From Paractinoplanes deccanensis (GTDB lineage Bacteria > Actinomycetota > Actinomycetes > Mycobacteriales > Micromonosporaceae): a stretch of DNA of 64,000 nucleotides. This document shows, one piece after another, positions 33,689 through 42,303 of this stretch (positions within the stretch are counted from its first letter, which is position 1; every line of letters starts with the position of its first letter). Where the stretch lies: NCBI RefSeq assembly GCF_016862115.1, contig NZ_BOMI01000104.1:1-64000 (forward strand). Direction: 5' to 3'. The notes beneath the pieces are model-generated. The model made no database searches. It was given only the letters and a program-made list of their open reading frames with translations, and was not told the DNA's origin. Both the position numbers and the translations under genes were made by a program.

Positions 33689-35131
33689 TCAGATCAAGAT
33701 GAATGCACTTCCGGCCGTCACCGCGGCCCACGCCAGATAGAGCGCCACCGGCCGCCGCGGCACCTGGATCTCGGGCGGCGGCGGCAGCGGGCTCAACGCC
33801 AGCGACCTGGTGCGCGCGTCCCGCAGGGCGGCCACCAGCTCCTCCGGCGTGCGCTGCCGGCCCGCACCGGCCTGCGGCTTCGGCCACGGCATCGGAACGG
33901 GCACCGTCATCACCGACTCGCCAGCGGTCAGCACGATGCTGTTGCCGTCGTCGTACACGATGGCACTGTCCGTCGCCCACGGCTGACGGTCACGCCCCCG
34001 GAAGCCGACCGCCGCGACCCCGCCCGCGTGCCACCGCAGCCGCTGCCGCAGCTGCGACCGCCACCCGAACTCGAAGCCCGCCGCCGCGGCCACCGCCACC
34101 ACGGCGAGCACCCCGGCGGCCGGCAGCCCCGCGACGTGCCCGATCTCGCCGGCCCCGAGCGCACCACCGGCCCCGATCGTGACGGTGGTGACCCAGGCCC
34201 GCACCGGCGCGATCCGATGCTCCCGAGCCTGAAAAGCGCCGGCGTCCCGATCCGCCGGCCGCAGCGCCTCCGGGTCGACCAGCTGCTCCTCGTCGTCCTC
34301 CACCTCCCGCGGCAGCCCGTGCACCACGTCGTACGGCACGGTGATCACCTCGCCGACCGGCCCGACCGGCACGTGCAGGCGGTCGCCGACCTCCAGCACG
34401 CACCACTCGCCCTGGCGCGGCGTGCCGTAGAGAACCCCCGGAACGGTGTGCGCGTCGTCGTCCTCGTCCCGCGGCCGCGGCTCCGCGACGTCGAAGGCGA
34501 ACTCCAGCGCCGTCTGATCGTCGGTGGCCGGGAGGAGCACATGCACGTAGCCCTCCTGCTCCACGGCCCGCACGGCGTGCACCGGCTGCGGATGGTTGAA
34601 AAGCCGCCGCAGCGCCGACTGCTCCCGCACGGCGCGGGCCAGCAGCGCACAAGCCAGCCCGAACGCCGCGACCGTGGCCGCCAGCCAGGGAACGGCGCCG
34701 TCGTCGACGGCCACCCAGACGACCCCCGCGGCCGACAGCAGGAGCAGGGAGAAGCCGGCCGCCTCGGCGGGCGCCCCGACATGCGGAAGCGCATAAGGCG
34801 GCGGGGGCTTGCGGTGCGGGACGGGCAGGGCGGCCGGGGGTCGTTCCCGCCGGGCCACCAGCACGCAGACGCCCGCGTACGCCCAGACGACCAGGACCGC
34901 GGCGTAACCCGTCGCCAGCGGGGTCCAGAGCACGGCGCCGAGAAGAGCGGCCCAGGCGGCCGCGGGCTTGTGCGCGTAGGCCATGAGCGCGGGCGCCACG
35001 AGGACGCCGAGGGCCAGCCAGCGGGCCGCGGGAGCGGGATCGGAGACGCCGCCCAGGATGCCGAAGAGCAGGAGGAACGCGGTCAGGGCGGCGGCTGCTA
35101 CGACGCTTTCGACACGCAGCAGGACACGCAT
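33689..35131 (-). CDS. Multi-pass membrane protein of unknown function
   Basis: 480 residues with about eight hydrophobic helices in two blocks (about 10-95 and 125-165, then 305-345 and a last helix at 460-478). Between them lies a soluble domain (about 170-295) with acidic patches such as RPRDEDDDAH and EVEDDEEQL. I do not recognise a family. The ATG at 35131 begins MRVLLRVESVVAAAALTAFL. It has no overlapping partner; 41 bp separate it from the FAD-subunit gene. Intact frame and typical codon use support a real gene. Confidence 0.75.
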   Translation of the reverse strand: MRVLLRVESVVAAAALTAFLLLFGILGGVSDPAPAARWLALGVLVAPALMAYAHKPAAAWAALLGAVLWTPLATGYAAVLVVWAYAGVCVLVARRERPPAALPVPHRKPPPPYALPHVGAPAEAAGFSLLLLSAAGVVWVAVDDGAVPWLAATVAAFGLACALLARAVREQSALRRLFNHPQPVHAVRAVEQEGYVHVLLPATDDQTALEFAFDVAEPRPRDEDDDAHTVPGVLYGTPRQGEWCVLEVGDRLHVPVGPVGEVITVPYDVVHGLPREVEDDEEQLVDPEALRPADRDAGAFQAREHRIAPVRAWVTTVTIGAGGALGAGEIGHVAGLPAAGVLAVVAVAAAAGFEFGWRSQLRQRLRWHAGGVAAVGFRGRDRQPWATDSAIVYDDGNSIVLTAGESVMTVPVPMPWPKPQAGAGRQRTPEELVAALRDARTRSLALSPLPPPPEIQVPRRPVALYLAWAAVTAGSAFILI

Positions 35132-35278
35132 GCTTTCATGGTCGGCGAACGGGCGGCGGTGAGGGGCGGGAACGCGCCAACCCGCGGCGTCAGCCGACCC
35201 ACAGCACCCGCCCTCCCAAGGGGGCCCCCATCCTCACCACGCATCCTCGCAAAACAGCGCATGATCACGCCGCCGTCC

Positions 35279-35336
35279 TGTGGAAAACCCGCACTGTGGA
35301 AGACCCGCACTTGTGGAAAAGCCGCACTGTGGAAAA
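35279..35336. repeat. Cluster of four TGTGGAAAA-type repeats (DnaA-box-like)
   Basis: TGTGGAAAA occurs at 35279-35287, 35312-35320 and 35328-35336, and TGTGGAAGA at 35295-35303, spaced 16, 17 and 16 bp. The three exact copies are reverse complements of TTTTCCACA, which fits the relaxed DnaA box TTWTNCACA. The repeats lie in the non-coding gap 35132-35578 between two minus-strand genes. Whether DnaA binds here is inference. Confidence 0.75.
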
Positions 35337-35400
35337 CGGCACGCGACGGAAGCCGGCCGCCGACGGCCTGAGAAGGCCGCCGACGACCGGCGCTCAGTAC

Positions 35401-35530
35401 AGCCCCTTGCCCGGCCCGATCGGCGGTTGGCCGGGCCGCTCGGCGGTTGGCCGGGCCGCTCGGCGGTTGGCCGGGCCGCTCGGCCGCCGCCCGGCCCGCT
35501 CGGCCGCTGCCCGGCCCGCTCGGCCGGGGT
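35401..35530. repeat. 20 bp tandem repeat
   Basis: Three perfect copies of CGGCGGTTGGCCGGGCCGCT (35421-35480) and two variants in which the TT becomes CC/GC (35481-35520), with degenerate ends. Each unit contains the self-complementary GGCCGGGCC/CGGCC type sequence, so the transcript would fold strongly. The tract sits 48 bp past the end of the beta-helix gene and might act as its terminator. Confidence 0.85.
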
Positions 35531-35578
35531 TCGCCACCAGGCGCCCCAGCCGAGTTCCCGCAGCCGGAACCGCCGCTG

Positions 35579-37729
35579 CTACGGCCCGCTGACCAGGCTC
35601 GTCACCTGATGACCGCTGTTCACCGCCGCCCCCGTCGTGTTGATGACGTTCGTGATGGTGCCCGTGCCGCCCAGCGAGACCGTCACCATGTCGCGGAAGC
35701 GCACCCCCGACTTGACCGGCACCTCGAAGGCCCGCGCGTTCACCACCGACGGGTTGACGTTGAAGTAGCAGTAGCTGCCCAGGCCCCACGCCTCGTGCGT
35801 GGTGACCGAGTCGGCGACCTTGTACGCCGCCCAGCCCCGCGTCGAGCCGTTCATGTACGCGGCCTGGCTCGGCGGGTCGTACGGCATCTCGTTCTGGTAG
35901 AAGTACGTGCGGCCCGCCTCGCCGTTCCAGATCGTCTGGTATTGCTGGTAGTGCTCGACGAAGAGGCCGTAGAACGTCACGTTGTCGCCGTCGACGATCA
36001 GGCCGTTGCGGCCCGTGTTGACGGTCCAGCCGACCGTGCCGCTGTTGCCGTGGTCGGCTCGCCAGATCCAGGCGTGGTCGCCGATCACGTTGTTGCTGTT
36101 GATCTGCATGCTGACCGTGGCCTTGCCGGCGATGGCGCCGCCGACGCGGATGAAGACGTCCGACAGCACCGTCGGGTTCGCCGCGTGGGACGCCGACGAG
36201 CCGGGCGGGCCCACCTGGAGCAGGGTGTTCGAGTTCGTCGTTCCGGCGTCGAAGAGCACACCCGCCAGCCGTACGCCGTCCACGTCCGCGATGTGCATGG
36301 CGTCCACGCCGCCGACCGGGACGAAGGTCGCCAAGCCCAGGCCCAGGATCACGGTGCCCGCGCGGTTCACGTTCAGCGTCTGGTCGAGGCTGTAGACGCC
36401 GGGCGTGACCAGCAGGTTCTTGCCCGCCGCGAGCGCCGCGTTGATCGTCGTCGCGGTGTCACCGGGCTTGATCACAGCGAAGGTGCTGATCGGCAGCGAC
36501 GTGCCCGCCGGGTTGCCGGAGGCCCACGTGGTGCCGCTCGCGTTGCTCCGCAGGGCGGGGACGAAGACCTGGTACGCGCCGGCGCTGTCCACGTACAGGT
36601 AAGGCTTCTCGGCGATCGTCGGGGAGGAGCCGATCGTCGTGTACGGCGGCGTCGGGAAGCTCTGCGCCGGTGCCCCGGGGCTGCCGACGAAGACCTGGTT
36701 CCAGTTGGAGCCGGTCCAGCTGCCCATCTGCGAGTTGCGGGTCAGGAACTGCTGCTGCGAGCCCGACTGGATCTGCCCGTCGATCTTCGAGTCGGCGATG
36801 AAGCCGCCCGACGACCAGCCGCCGTCCGACAGCGCGAGGTTGCCGCGGACGTGCATGCGGCGGTACGGGGCCGCCTGCGACACGGACCAGCGGTCGAGCC
36901 CGTCCTGCGGCGTCACCGACAGACCCTCGGCCGAGCGCCAGAAGTTCTGCGTGGCGTTCTGCGAGCCGTCCGGCCACCAGTCCGCCTCGACGTGCACGTG
37001 CCCGTTGATGGTCACCTGGTCCGGGGTGAGACCGAGGCCGGCCACCTGGGTGAAGAAGCCGACGTTCGCGTCCACGTTGTAGCTGCCCGGCTTGAAGAGC
37101 AGCGCGTAGCGCGCGTTGCCGAACTGGTTGGTGACCTGGCTGCTGAAGACGCTGTTCAGCTTCGCCTGGATCGTCGCCGCGGACATCGACGGGTCGAAGA
37201 TGGTGACGTTCGGCCCCAGGTCGGGGTTGGCGGGATTGGTCGGCACGGTCGGCGTCCCCGAGTAGGCCCACTTCTGGTTGGCCCCGCCGCCGCACGTCCA
37301 CAGCTGCAGCTTCGCGCCGTCGGCGAGGTTGTTGTCCTTGATGTCGAGGCACTTGCCGGCCTTGACGTTGACCAGGTCCTTGGCCGCGTTGAGCGTCCAC
37401 TGCTGGCTGGTCAGCCCGGCGTAGCAGTCCCACATGTGCACGACCGCGCCGTCGGTGGTGGCGCCGTTGGCCACGTCGAGGCACTTGCCGAGGCCGCGCA
37501 CCGAGCCGTCGTCGGCGAAGGTCCACGTCTGGTTGGGCCCGGCCGAGCAGGACCACATCTGCGGCTGGTTGCCGTTGGCCGTGCTGCCGTCCGTCACGTC
37601 GAGGCACTTGCCGTTGGCCGAGCTGACGAGGGTGCCGGTGGTGGCCGCGAGCGCTTCGGTGACACCCACGGCGCCGAGCCCGGCCACAACGACGCCCAGG
37701 ACGGCGCCGGTCAGGAGTCTTCTCTTCAT
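35579..37729 (-). CDS. Secreted ricin-type lectin (CBM13) protein with right-handed beta-helix
   Basis: 716 residues from the ATG at 37729, with GAGGAA upstream. A signal peptide (about 1-29, ending ALAA) is followed by a beta-trefoil lectin (about 30-160) with three repeats of the GKCLDV...NGxxxxxWxC...QxW type. A long domain starting PDLGPNVTIFDPSMSAATIQ has pectate-lyase/GH55-like beta-helix repeats (YALLFKPGSY; a second set from ATTINAALAAGKNLLVTPGV). Homologues are often mislabelled adenylyl cyclase. It probably binds and cuts a polysaccharide; glycosidase activity is inferred. Eight bp after an alginate-lyase-like gene: one operon. Confidence 0.85.
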   Translation of the reverse strand: MKRRLLTGAVLGVVVAGLGAVGVTEALAATTGTLVSSANGKCLDVTDGSTANGNQPQMWSCSAGPNQTWTFADDGSVRGLGKCLDVANGATTDGAVVHMWDCYAGLTSQQWTLNAAKDLVNVKAGKCLDIKDNNLADGAKLQLWTCGGGANQKWAYSGTPTVPTNPANPDLGPNVTIFDPSMSAATIQAKLNSVFSSQVTNQFGNARYALLFKPGSYNVDANVGFFTQVAGLGLTPDQVTINGHVHVEADWWPDGSQNATQNFWRSAEGLSVTPQDGLDRWSVSQAAPYRRMHVRGNLALSDGGWSSGGFIADSKIDGQIQSGSQQQFLTRNSQMGSWTGSNWNQVFVGSPGAPAQSFPTPPYTTIGSSPTIAEKPYLYVDSAGAYQVFVPALRSNASGTTWASGNPAGTSLPISTFAVIKPGDTATTINAALAAGKNLLVTPGVYSLDQTLNVNRAGTVILGLGLATFVPVGGVDAMHIADVDGVRLAGVLFDAGTTNSNTLLQVGPPGSSASHAANPTVLSDVFIRVGGAIAGKATVSMQINSNNVIGDHAWIWRADHGNSGTVGWTVNTGRNGLIVDGDNVTFYGLFVEHYQQYQTIWNGEAGRTYFYQNEMPYDPPSQAAYMNGSTRGWAAYKVADSVTTHEAWGLGSYCYFNVNPSVVNARAFEVPVKSGVRFRDMVTVSLGGTGTITNVINTTGAAVNSGHQVTSLVSGP

Positions 37730-37737
37730 CACGTTCC

Positions 37738-38913
37738 TCAGGCCGGGTTGTTGGCGTGCGTCAGCGTTTCCCAGGCCACGAAGAGGTTGTTCGTGCCCTG
37801 CGGCCGCTTCGCCTCGGTGTACGTCCGGGTGTTGCTCATCGCGTAGCCGAGGCGGTTGGCGAGCGCGTTGTAGGCGACCTCGGTGACCGGGCCGAGCCCC
37901 TTGACGACCGACCCGCCGCAGATGGTGGAGGGCACCGCGGTGCCGTTCTCGAACTTGGTGTGCAAGCCGAGCGCGTGCCGTTCCCGGTCGGCGAGCGACG
38001 GCCACAGGTCCTCGCCCTGGATGCGGCTGGTCTCCGCGATGTGGCTGATCGCCGAGAGGCCGTACCCGGTGTGGGTGAAGTCCCGGCACGTCTCCTGGGA
38101 CAGACCGTCCACGAAGGTGCTCTGCCCCTGCCAGTAGCTGATCAGCTCGGCGCGGGTGTCGACGCCGCCCACCGGCGGATACTTCGGCTGGCTGCCGTCG
38201 GCGGTGACATAGACGTACGCCTCGGCGCGCGCCTTGAAGCGCGCGATCGCCCGGTCGTAGCTCGCCTTGTCGTCGAGGAAGACCGAGATTCCGACCGCGG
38301 CCTCCATCATCGACAGCTCCCAGTTGCCGTTGCTGGCGCTGCCCTGGATGACCACGGGCAGGTAGACGGTGCGCAGCATGGTGGCGAACCGGGCCTGGTT
38401 GGGCCAGCTGGAGTACGTGTACTTGATGATCTCGGCGGCGCGCGGCCACACCGACCCCGCCCAGCCGGTCTGCAGCGGGGCGTTGCTGTTGGTGTGCGAC
38501 GTGATCGTCGCGGACCACGCGTCCATCAGGGCGATCGACTTCTGGGCGTACGCGGCGTTGCCGGTGATGTACCACGCGAGCGCGTCGGTGTACGCGGCGA
38601 TCGCGTCCTCGCGCTCGTCCGTACACCCGTTGTTGGGGTTGGAGTAGGAACCGCACTCGACGGTCGCCCGCGGCGCGGGGACGCGCGAGAGCGAGGCGTA
38701 GCGGCTGGCCATCATCTGGTTGTAGGCGCTCAGCCACGGCTGGGCGCCCGCGTTGACCTTGCTCTTCACGAAGTCGAGCTGCGGCCGGCTGACCAGGACA
38801 CCGGGGTGGGTGAACGTGATCGGCGCGGCGTCGGCGGTCACGAGGCGGACGCCGAACGTGGCGGTCGCCGCGACCAAAGCCGTGAACGCGGCTAGAAGGG
38901 CGCGTCTGCGCAT
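37738..38913 (-). CDS. Secreted alginate lyase-like polysaccharide lyase
   Basis: 391 residues with a signal peptide (about 1-29). HPGVLVSRPQLDFVKSKVNA, LAWYITGNAAYAQKSIALMD, then GNWELSMMEAAVGISVFLDD and FTHTGYGLSAISHIAETSRI match the alpha/alpha-barrel alginate lyase family (PF05426). GNWELSMMEA and the HTGYGL His are the expected active-site region. It would cleave a uronic-acid polysaccharide by beta-elimination; alginate itself is not proven. GGGAGATC precedes the ATG. First gene of the operon with the lectin/beta-helix protein. Confidence 0.88.
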   Translation of the reverse strand: MRRRALLAAFTALVAATATFGVRLVTADAAPITFTHPGVLVSRPQLDFVKSKVNAGAQPWLSAYNQMMASRYASLSRVPAPRATVECGSYSNPNNGCTDEREDAIAAYTDALAWYITGNAAYAQKSIALMDAWSATITSHTNSNAPLQTGWAGSVWPRAAEIIKYTYSSWPNQARFATMLRTVYLPVVIQGSASNGNWELSMMEAAVGISVFLDDKASYDRAIARFKARAEAYVYVTADGSQPKYPPVGGVDTRAELISYWQGQSTFVDGLSQETCRDFTHTGYGLSAISHIAETSRIQGEDLWPSLADRERHALGLHTKFENGTAVPSTICGGSVVKGLGPVTEVAYNALANRLGYAMSNTRTYTEAKRPQGTNNLFVAWETLTHANNPA

Positions 38914-39117
38914 GGGGATCTCCCGGGTGGGGGTGGGGAACCGGAAAGTGACTTAACAGTTCCTGCGGCCCCGCGCCCGGTCAAGAAGGCATCGACCGAC
39001 TTAAGTTTCCCGTGACCGTTTCGTTGCCTTAGTTCGATCCTTAGTTGAAGTGCTCCGCGGAAAACCGTGCCGACGGAACCTGAAAAATTCTCAATATCTC
39101 CGGTACATTGCCGGACC
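38914..39117. promoter_or_regulatory. Divergent promoter region of the lyase operon and flavoprotein
   Basis: 204 bp, A/T-rich for this genome. It contains GACTTAA twice (38950-38956 and 38998-39004, the second within the palindrome ACTTAAGT). It also contains CCTTAGTT twice with a 12 bp period (39027-39034 and 39039-39046). Repeats of this kind usually mark operators; no regulator gene is next to them. Half the distance to either gene is available for a promoter. Confidence 0.55.
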
Positions 39118-40779
39118 ATGAACGCTGACGTCATCGTCGTCGGCGCGGGCCTCGCCGGGCTCGCCGCCGCCCACGAGCTTGTCGCCGCCGGCAAGCGGGT
39201 CGCCCTGGTCGACCAGGAAAATGCCGCCAACCTCGGTGGCCAGGCGTTCTGGTCGTTCGGCGGGCTCTTCCTCGTCGACACCCCCGAGCAGCGCCGCCTG
39301 CGCGTCGCCGACTCGTTCGACCTGGCCTGGAGCGACTGGCAGGGCAGCGCGGCGTTCGACCGCCTCGACGACGAGGACTCGTGGGCGCTGCGCTGGGCGC
39401 GGGCGTACGTGGAGTTCGCCGCCGGCGAGAAGCGCGCGTGGCTGTCGTCGCTCGGCCTGAGCTGGCTGCCGACGGTGGGCTGGGCGGAACGCGGCGACCT
39501 GCGCGCGGACGGGCACGGCAACTCGGTGCCCCGGTTCCACGTGACCTGGGGGACGGGCACGGGCGTGGTGGCGCCGTTCGCCCGCTCGGTGCAGTCCTCG
39601 AACCTGGTCGACTTCTACTTCCGCCACCGCGTCGACGAGCTGATCGTCACCGATGGCGTGGTGACCGGCGTCCGCGGCGTTCGGCTCGCGCCCTTCGACG
39701 GCGCCCGCGGCGTCCCGTCACCCCGCGACCCGATCGGCGACTTCTCGCTGACGGCCCAGGCCGTCGTCGTCGCTTCCGGCGGCATCGGAGCCAACCACGA
39801 TCTCGTACGGCGATACTGGCCCCCGTCGCTCGGAACGGCCCCTCGTTCGATGACCACCGGCGTGCCCGCCCACGTCGACGGCCGCATGCTCGGCATCTCC
39901 GAGACCGCCGGCGCCCGCCTGGTCAACCGCGACCGCATGTGGCACTACACCGAGGGCATCCGCAACTGGGACCCGATCTGGCCCGGCCACGGCATCCGCA
40001 TCCTGCCCGCCCCGTCGTCGATGTGGTTCGACGCGCTCGGCCGCCGCCTGCCCGCGCCGTGCCTGCCCGGCTACGACACGATGAGCACGCTGCGCCACCT
40101 GCGCACGACGCCCGACCTGGTGGAGCACGACCACTCCTGGTTCATCCTCACCCAGAGGATCATCGAGAAGGAGTTCGCCCTCTCCGGCTCGGAGCAGAAC
40201 CCCGACATCACGGCGAGCGATCGCCGCGCGTTCCTGAAGGAGCGCATCTTCGGCAAGGGCGCCCCCGCACCGGTGGAGGCGTTCAAGCGCCACGGCGCCG
40301 ACTTCGTGGTCGCCGCGACCCTGGACGAACTGGTCGACGGCATGAACGCCCTGACCGACAAGCCCCTGCTCGACGCGGCCGTCCTGCGCACCCAGATCGA
40401 GGCCCGCGACCGCCAGATGGACAACCCGTACAGCAAGGACGCCCAGGTCCAGGGCATCCGCAACTCCCGCCGCTACCTGGGCGACAAGATCGGCCGTACG
40501 GCCACCCCGCACCGCATCCTCGACCCGGCCGCAGGCCCGCTGATCGCCGTCAAGCTGCACATCCTCACCCGCAAGACGCTGGGCGGCATCCAGACGGACC
40601 TGAGCTCCCGAGCAATCGGCCCGTCGGGCGAGCCGGTGCCGGGCCTCTACGCGGTGGGCGAGGTGGCCGGCTTCGGCGGGGGAGGGGTGCACGGGTACAA
40701 CGCCCTGGAGGGCACGTTCCTGGGCGGGTGCCTGTTCAGCGGACGGGCTGCCGGTCGGGCGTTGGCGCAGGCCCTCTGA
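39118..40779 (+). CDS. FAD-dependent flavoprotein dehydrogenase/oxidoreductase (KstD/fumarate reductase-like)
   Basis: 553 residues. The N-terminal Rossmann motif is VIVVGAGLAGLAAAHEL (about 5-21), with a downstream DQENAANLGGQAFWSFGGLF block and a C-terminal FAD segment PVPGLYAVGEVAGFGGGGVH. This fits the FAD_binding_2 family that includes 3-ketosteroid dehydrogenase and fumarate reductase flavoproteins. The substrate is unknown. The ATG at 39118 gives the standard start MNADVIVV; no strong ribosome site is seen. Divergent from the polysaccharide lyase operon and possibly sharing its regulation. Confidence 0.88.
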   Translation: MNADVIVVGAGLAGLAAAHELVAAGKRVALVDQENAANLGGQAFWSFGGLFLVDTPEQRRLRVADSFDLAWSDWQGSAAFDRLDDEDSWALRWARAYVEFAAGEKRAWLSSLGLSWLPTVGWAERGDLRADGHGNSVPRFHVTWGTGTGVVAPFARSVQSSNLVDFYFRHRVDELIVTDGVVTGVRGVRLAPFDGARGVPSPRDPIGDFSLTAQAVVVASGGIGANHDLVRRYWPPSLGTAPRSMTTGVPAHVDGRMLGISETAGARLVNRDRMWHYTEGIRNWDPIWPGHGIRILPAPSSMWFDALGRRLPAPCLPGYDTMSTLRHLRTTPDLVEHDHSWFILTQRIIEKEFALSGSEQNPDITASDRRAFLKERIFGKGAPAPVEAFKRHGADFVVAATLDELVDGMNALTDKPLLDAAVLRTQIEARDRQMDNPYSKDAQVQGIRNSRRYLGDKIGRTATPHRILDPAAGPLIAVKLHILTRKTLGGIQTDLSSRAIGPSGEPVPGLYAVGEVAGFGGGGVHGYNALEGTFLGGCLFSGRAAGRALAQAL

Positions 40780-40786
40780 CGCCGAG

Positions 40787-40814
40787 GCCGGGGGCCGAGG
40801 CCGCCGACCCCGGC
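40787..40814. terminator. Shared terminator between convergent genes
   Basis: GCCGGGG (40787-40793) pairs with CCCCGGC (40808-40814). The gap between the convergent flavoprotein and transporter genes is only 37 bp. No T run on either side, so the call is tentative. Confidence 0.45.
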
Positions 40815-40816
40815 GC

Positions 40817-41641
40817 CTAGGCCGGTTGCTGTTCCGCGGTCGCTGCGGTGCCTGACGAACGGGCCAGCACAGCCGCCGCGCCCACCACGGCCATGACTCC
40901 GAGGACCGCCGGCGCCGCCCAGCCGTGCCGGATCTCGTCGCCGAGCAGCGGCACGGCCACCAGGGCCGGCACGATGACCTCGACCGCCCAGAGCAGCCCG
41001 GTGACCGCCGCGACCGTGCCCCGCCGCAGCGCCGCCGCGTACGCCGCCGTGCCCGCCACCCCCGTGCAGATCACCACCCACAGCAAGGGCTCCGCCAGCG
41101 TCGCGAGAACCGGCGTGCGGATCTCCACCGCCCGGCCCGCGAGCGCCGTAGCCGAGTAGGCCACCCCACCGAGACCCGCGAGAAGCAACCCCCGCCGATC
41201 GGTACGCCCTGCCACCAGCACCGCCGCCCCGGTGATCGCCGCGACTGCGAACCCCGCCACGGCCAGCACCACCGTCGTCCCGTGCCCCGGCACCGAGGCC
41301 GGCTGCTCGTCGCTGGACAACCCCACCACGGCCAGCGCACCCACCATGACCGCGACCGCCCCGTAGTCCCGGCCACGCAGGGGCGTCCGCAGCACGGCAC
41401 GAGCCAGCAGCACGGTCACCGCGAGCGATCCGGCAAGCACGGCCTGAACCACGTACACCGGCAACCCGCGCAACGCCCACAGCGACAGCAGCCACCCGCC
41501 ACCGTCCCCGGCAAGCCCCACCAGATAAAGCGGAGACAACGCGAGCGCGAGCGCCGTCCCAGCCCCTCGCGCCGCCGCCGCTTGCAACACCGATCCGATT
41601 GCGTACGCCACAGCAGCAAGCGCCGCGACAAGCAGACTCAC
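40817..41641 (-). CDS. DMT/EamA-type multi-pass membrane protein
   Basis: About 274 residues from a GTG at 41641 (VSLLVAALAAVAYAIGSVLQ); earlier starts at 41680 or 41752 would add polar residues with no conserved look. About nine to ten hydrophobic helices appear in two similar halves, with TPLRGRDYGAVAVMVGALAV and the second-half LLGDEIRHGWAAPAVLGVMA typical of drug/metabolite transporters. The substrate is unknown. The start is uncertain. Confidence 0.75.
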   Translation of the reverse strand: MSLLVAALAAVAYAIGSVLQAAAARGAGTALALALSPLYLVGLAGDGGGWLLSLWALRGLPVYVVQAVLAGSLAVTVLLARAVLRTPLRGRDYGAVAVMVGALAVVGLSSDEQPASVPGHGTTVVLAVAGFAVAAITGAAVLVAGRTDRRGLLLAGLGGVAYSATALAGRAVEIRTPVLATLAEPLLWVVICTGVAGTAAYAAALRRGTVAAVTGLLWAVEVIVPALVAVPLLGDEIRHGWAAPAVLGVMAVVGAAAVLARSSGTAATAEQQPA

Positions 41642-41744
41642 AGCGCCCCGCCCGACCTTCTCCGACCAGCGCGCCTCCACCGGCGTCAAGGCGCGATCAT
41701 GCAAACCCGAGCCCGACTGTACGCGGTCAAGCCACCCACCCGAC

Positions 41745-41999
41745 CGCGTCACCGCCCGGCCGTGTCACCGCATGGCCGTGTCACCGCATGGCCGTGTCAC
41801 CGCATGGCCGTGTCACCGCCCGAGCGTCACCGCGTCACCGCCCGACCGTGTCACCGTCCGACCCCGTCACCGTGTCACCGTGTCACCGTGTCACCGTCCC
41901 ACCGTGTCCGCGCCCGACCGTGTCACCGCGTCACCGTCCGACCGTGTCACCGCGTCACCGTCCGACTCTGTCACCGCGTGACCGTCCCACCGCGTCGCC
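41745..41999. repeat. GTCACCG-rich tandem repeat
   Basis: About twenty GTCACCG or closely related heptamers occur in 255 bp. The 5' part has four 16 bp units CGTGTCACCGCATGGC (41761, 41777, 41793, 41809); the rest alternates CGTCACCG, TGTCACCG and CGTCCGAC. There is no coding evidence on either strand. It lies upstream of the DMT transporter start. Confidence 0.85.
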
Positions 42000-42124
42000 G
42001 CGGCGAAGCTCTCCCGCCCGCCCATCCGGCAGCGGCGCCAGCCGGCTCTCCCGGCGTCGCGAATCTGCCTGCCACCTTCCCGGTCGCGATCACCGGGCCG
42101 GGAGCTGCTGCGCCGCTCGCTGCG

Positions 42125-42303
42125 GCGAGGATCCGTCGTTCGCCAGGGCGAGGATGCGTCGTTCGCCAGGGCGAGGATGCGCCGTTCGCCAGGGCGAGGA
42201 TGCGCCGTTCGCCAGGGCGAGGATGCGCCGTTCGCCAAGGCGAGGATGCGCCGCTCGCTACGGCAACGATGCACCGATCGTCACGGCAACGATGCGCCGC
42301 CCG
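42125..42303. repeat. 23 bp tandem repeat with an internal dyad
   Basis: About eight contiguous units, the best being GCGAGGATGCGCCGTTCGCC plus AGG, begin at 42125, 42148, 42171, 42194 and so on; the last two to three are degenerate. Adjacent units create TCGCC-AG-GGCGA, a small hairpin per unit. The tract ends exactly at the stop of the ricin-lectin gene and may serve as its 3' end. A 23 bp period excludes a coding role. Confidence 0.85.

Noticed and set aside
35579..37729. Adenylyl cyclase label for the beta-helix protein
   Set aside because: No cyclase catalytic domain is present. The protein is secreted and has a lectin plus a beta-helix.
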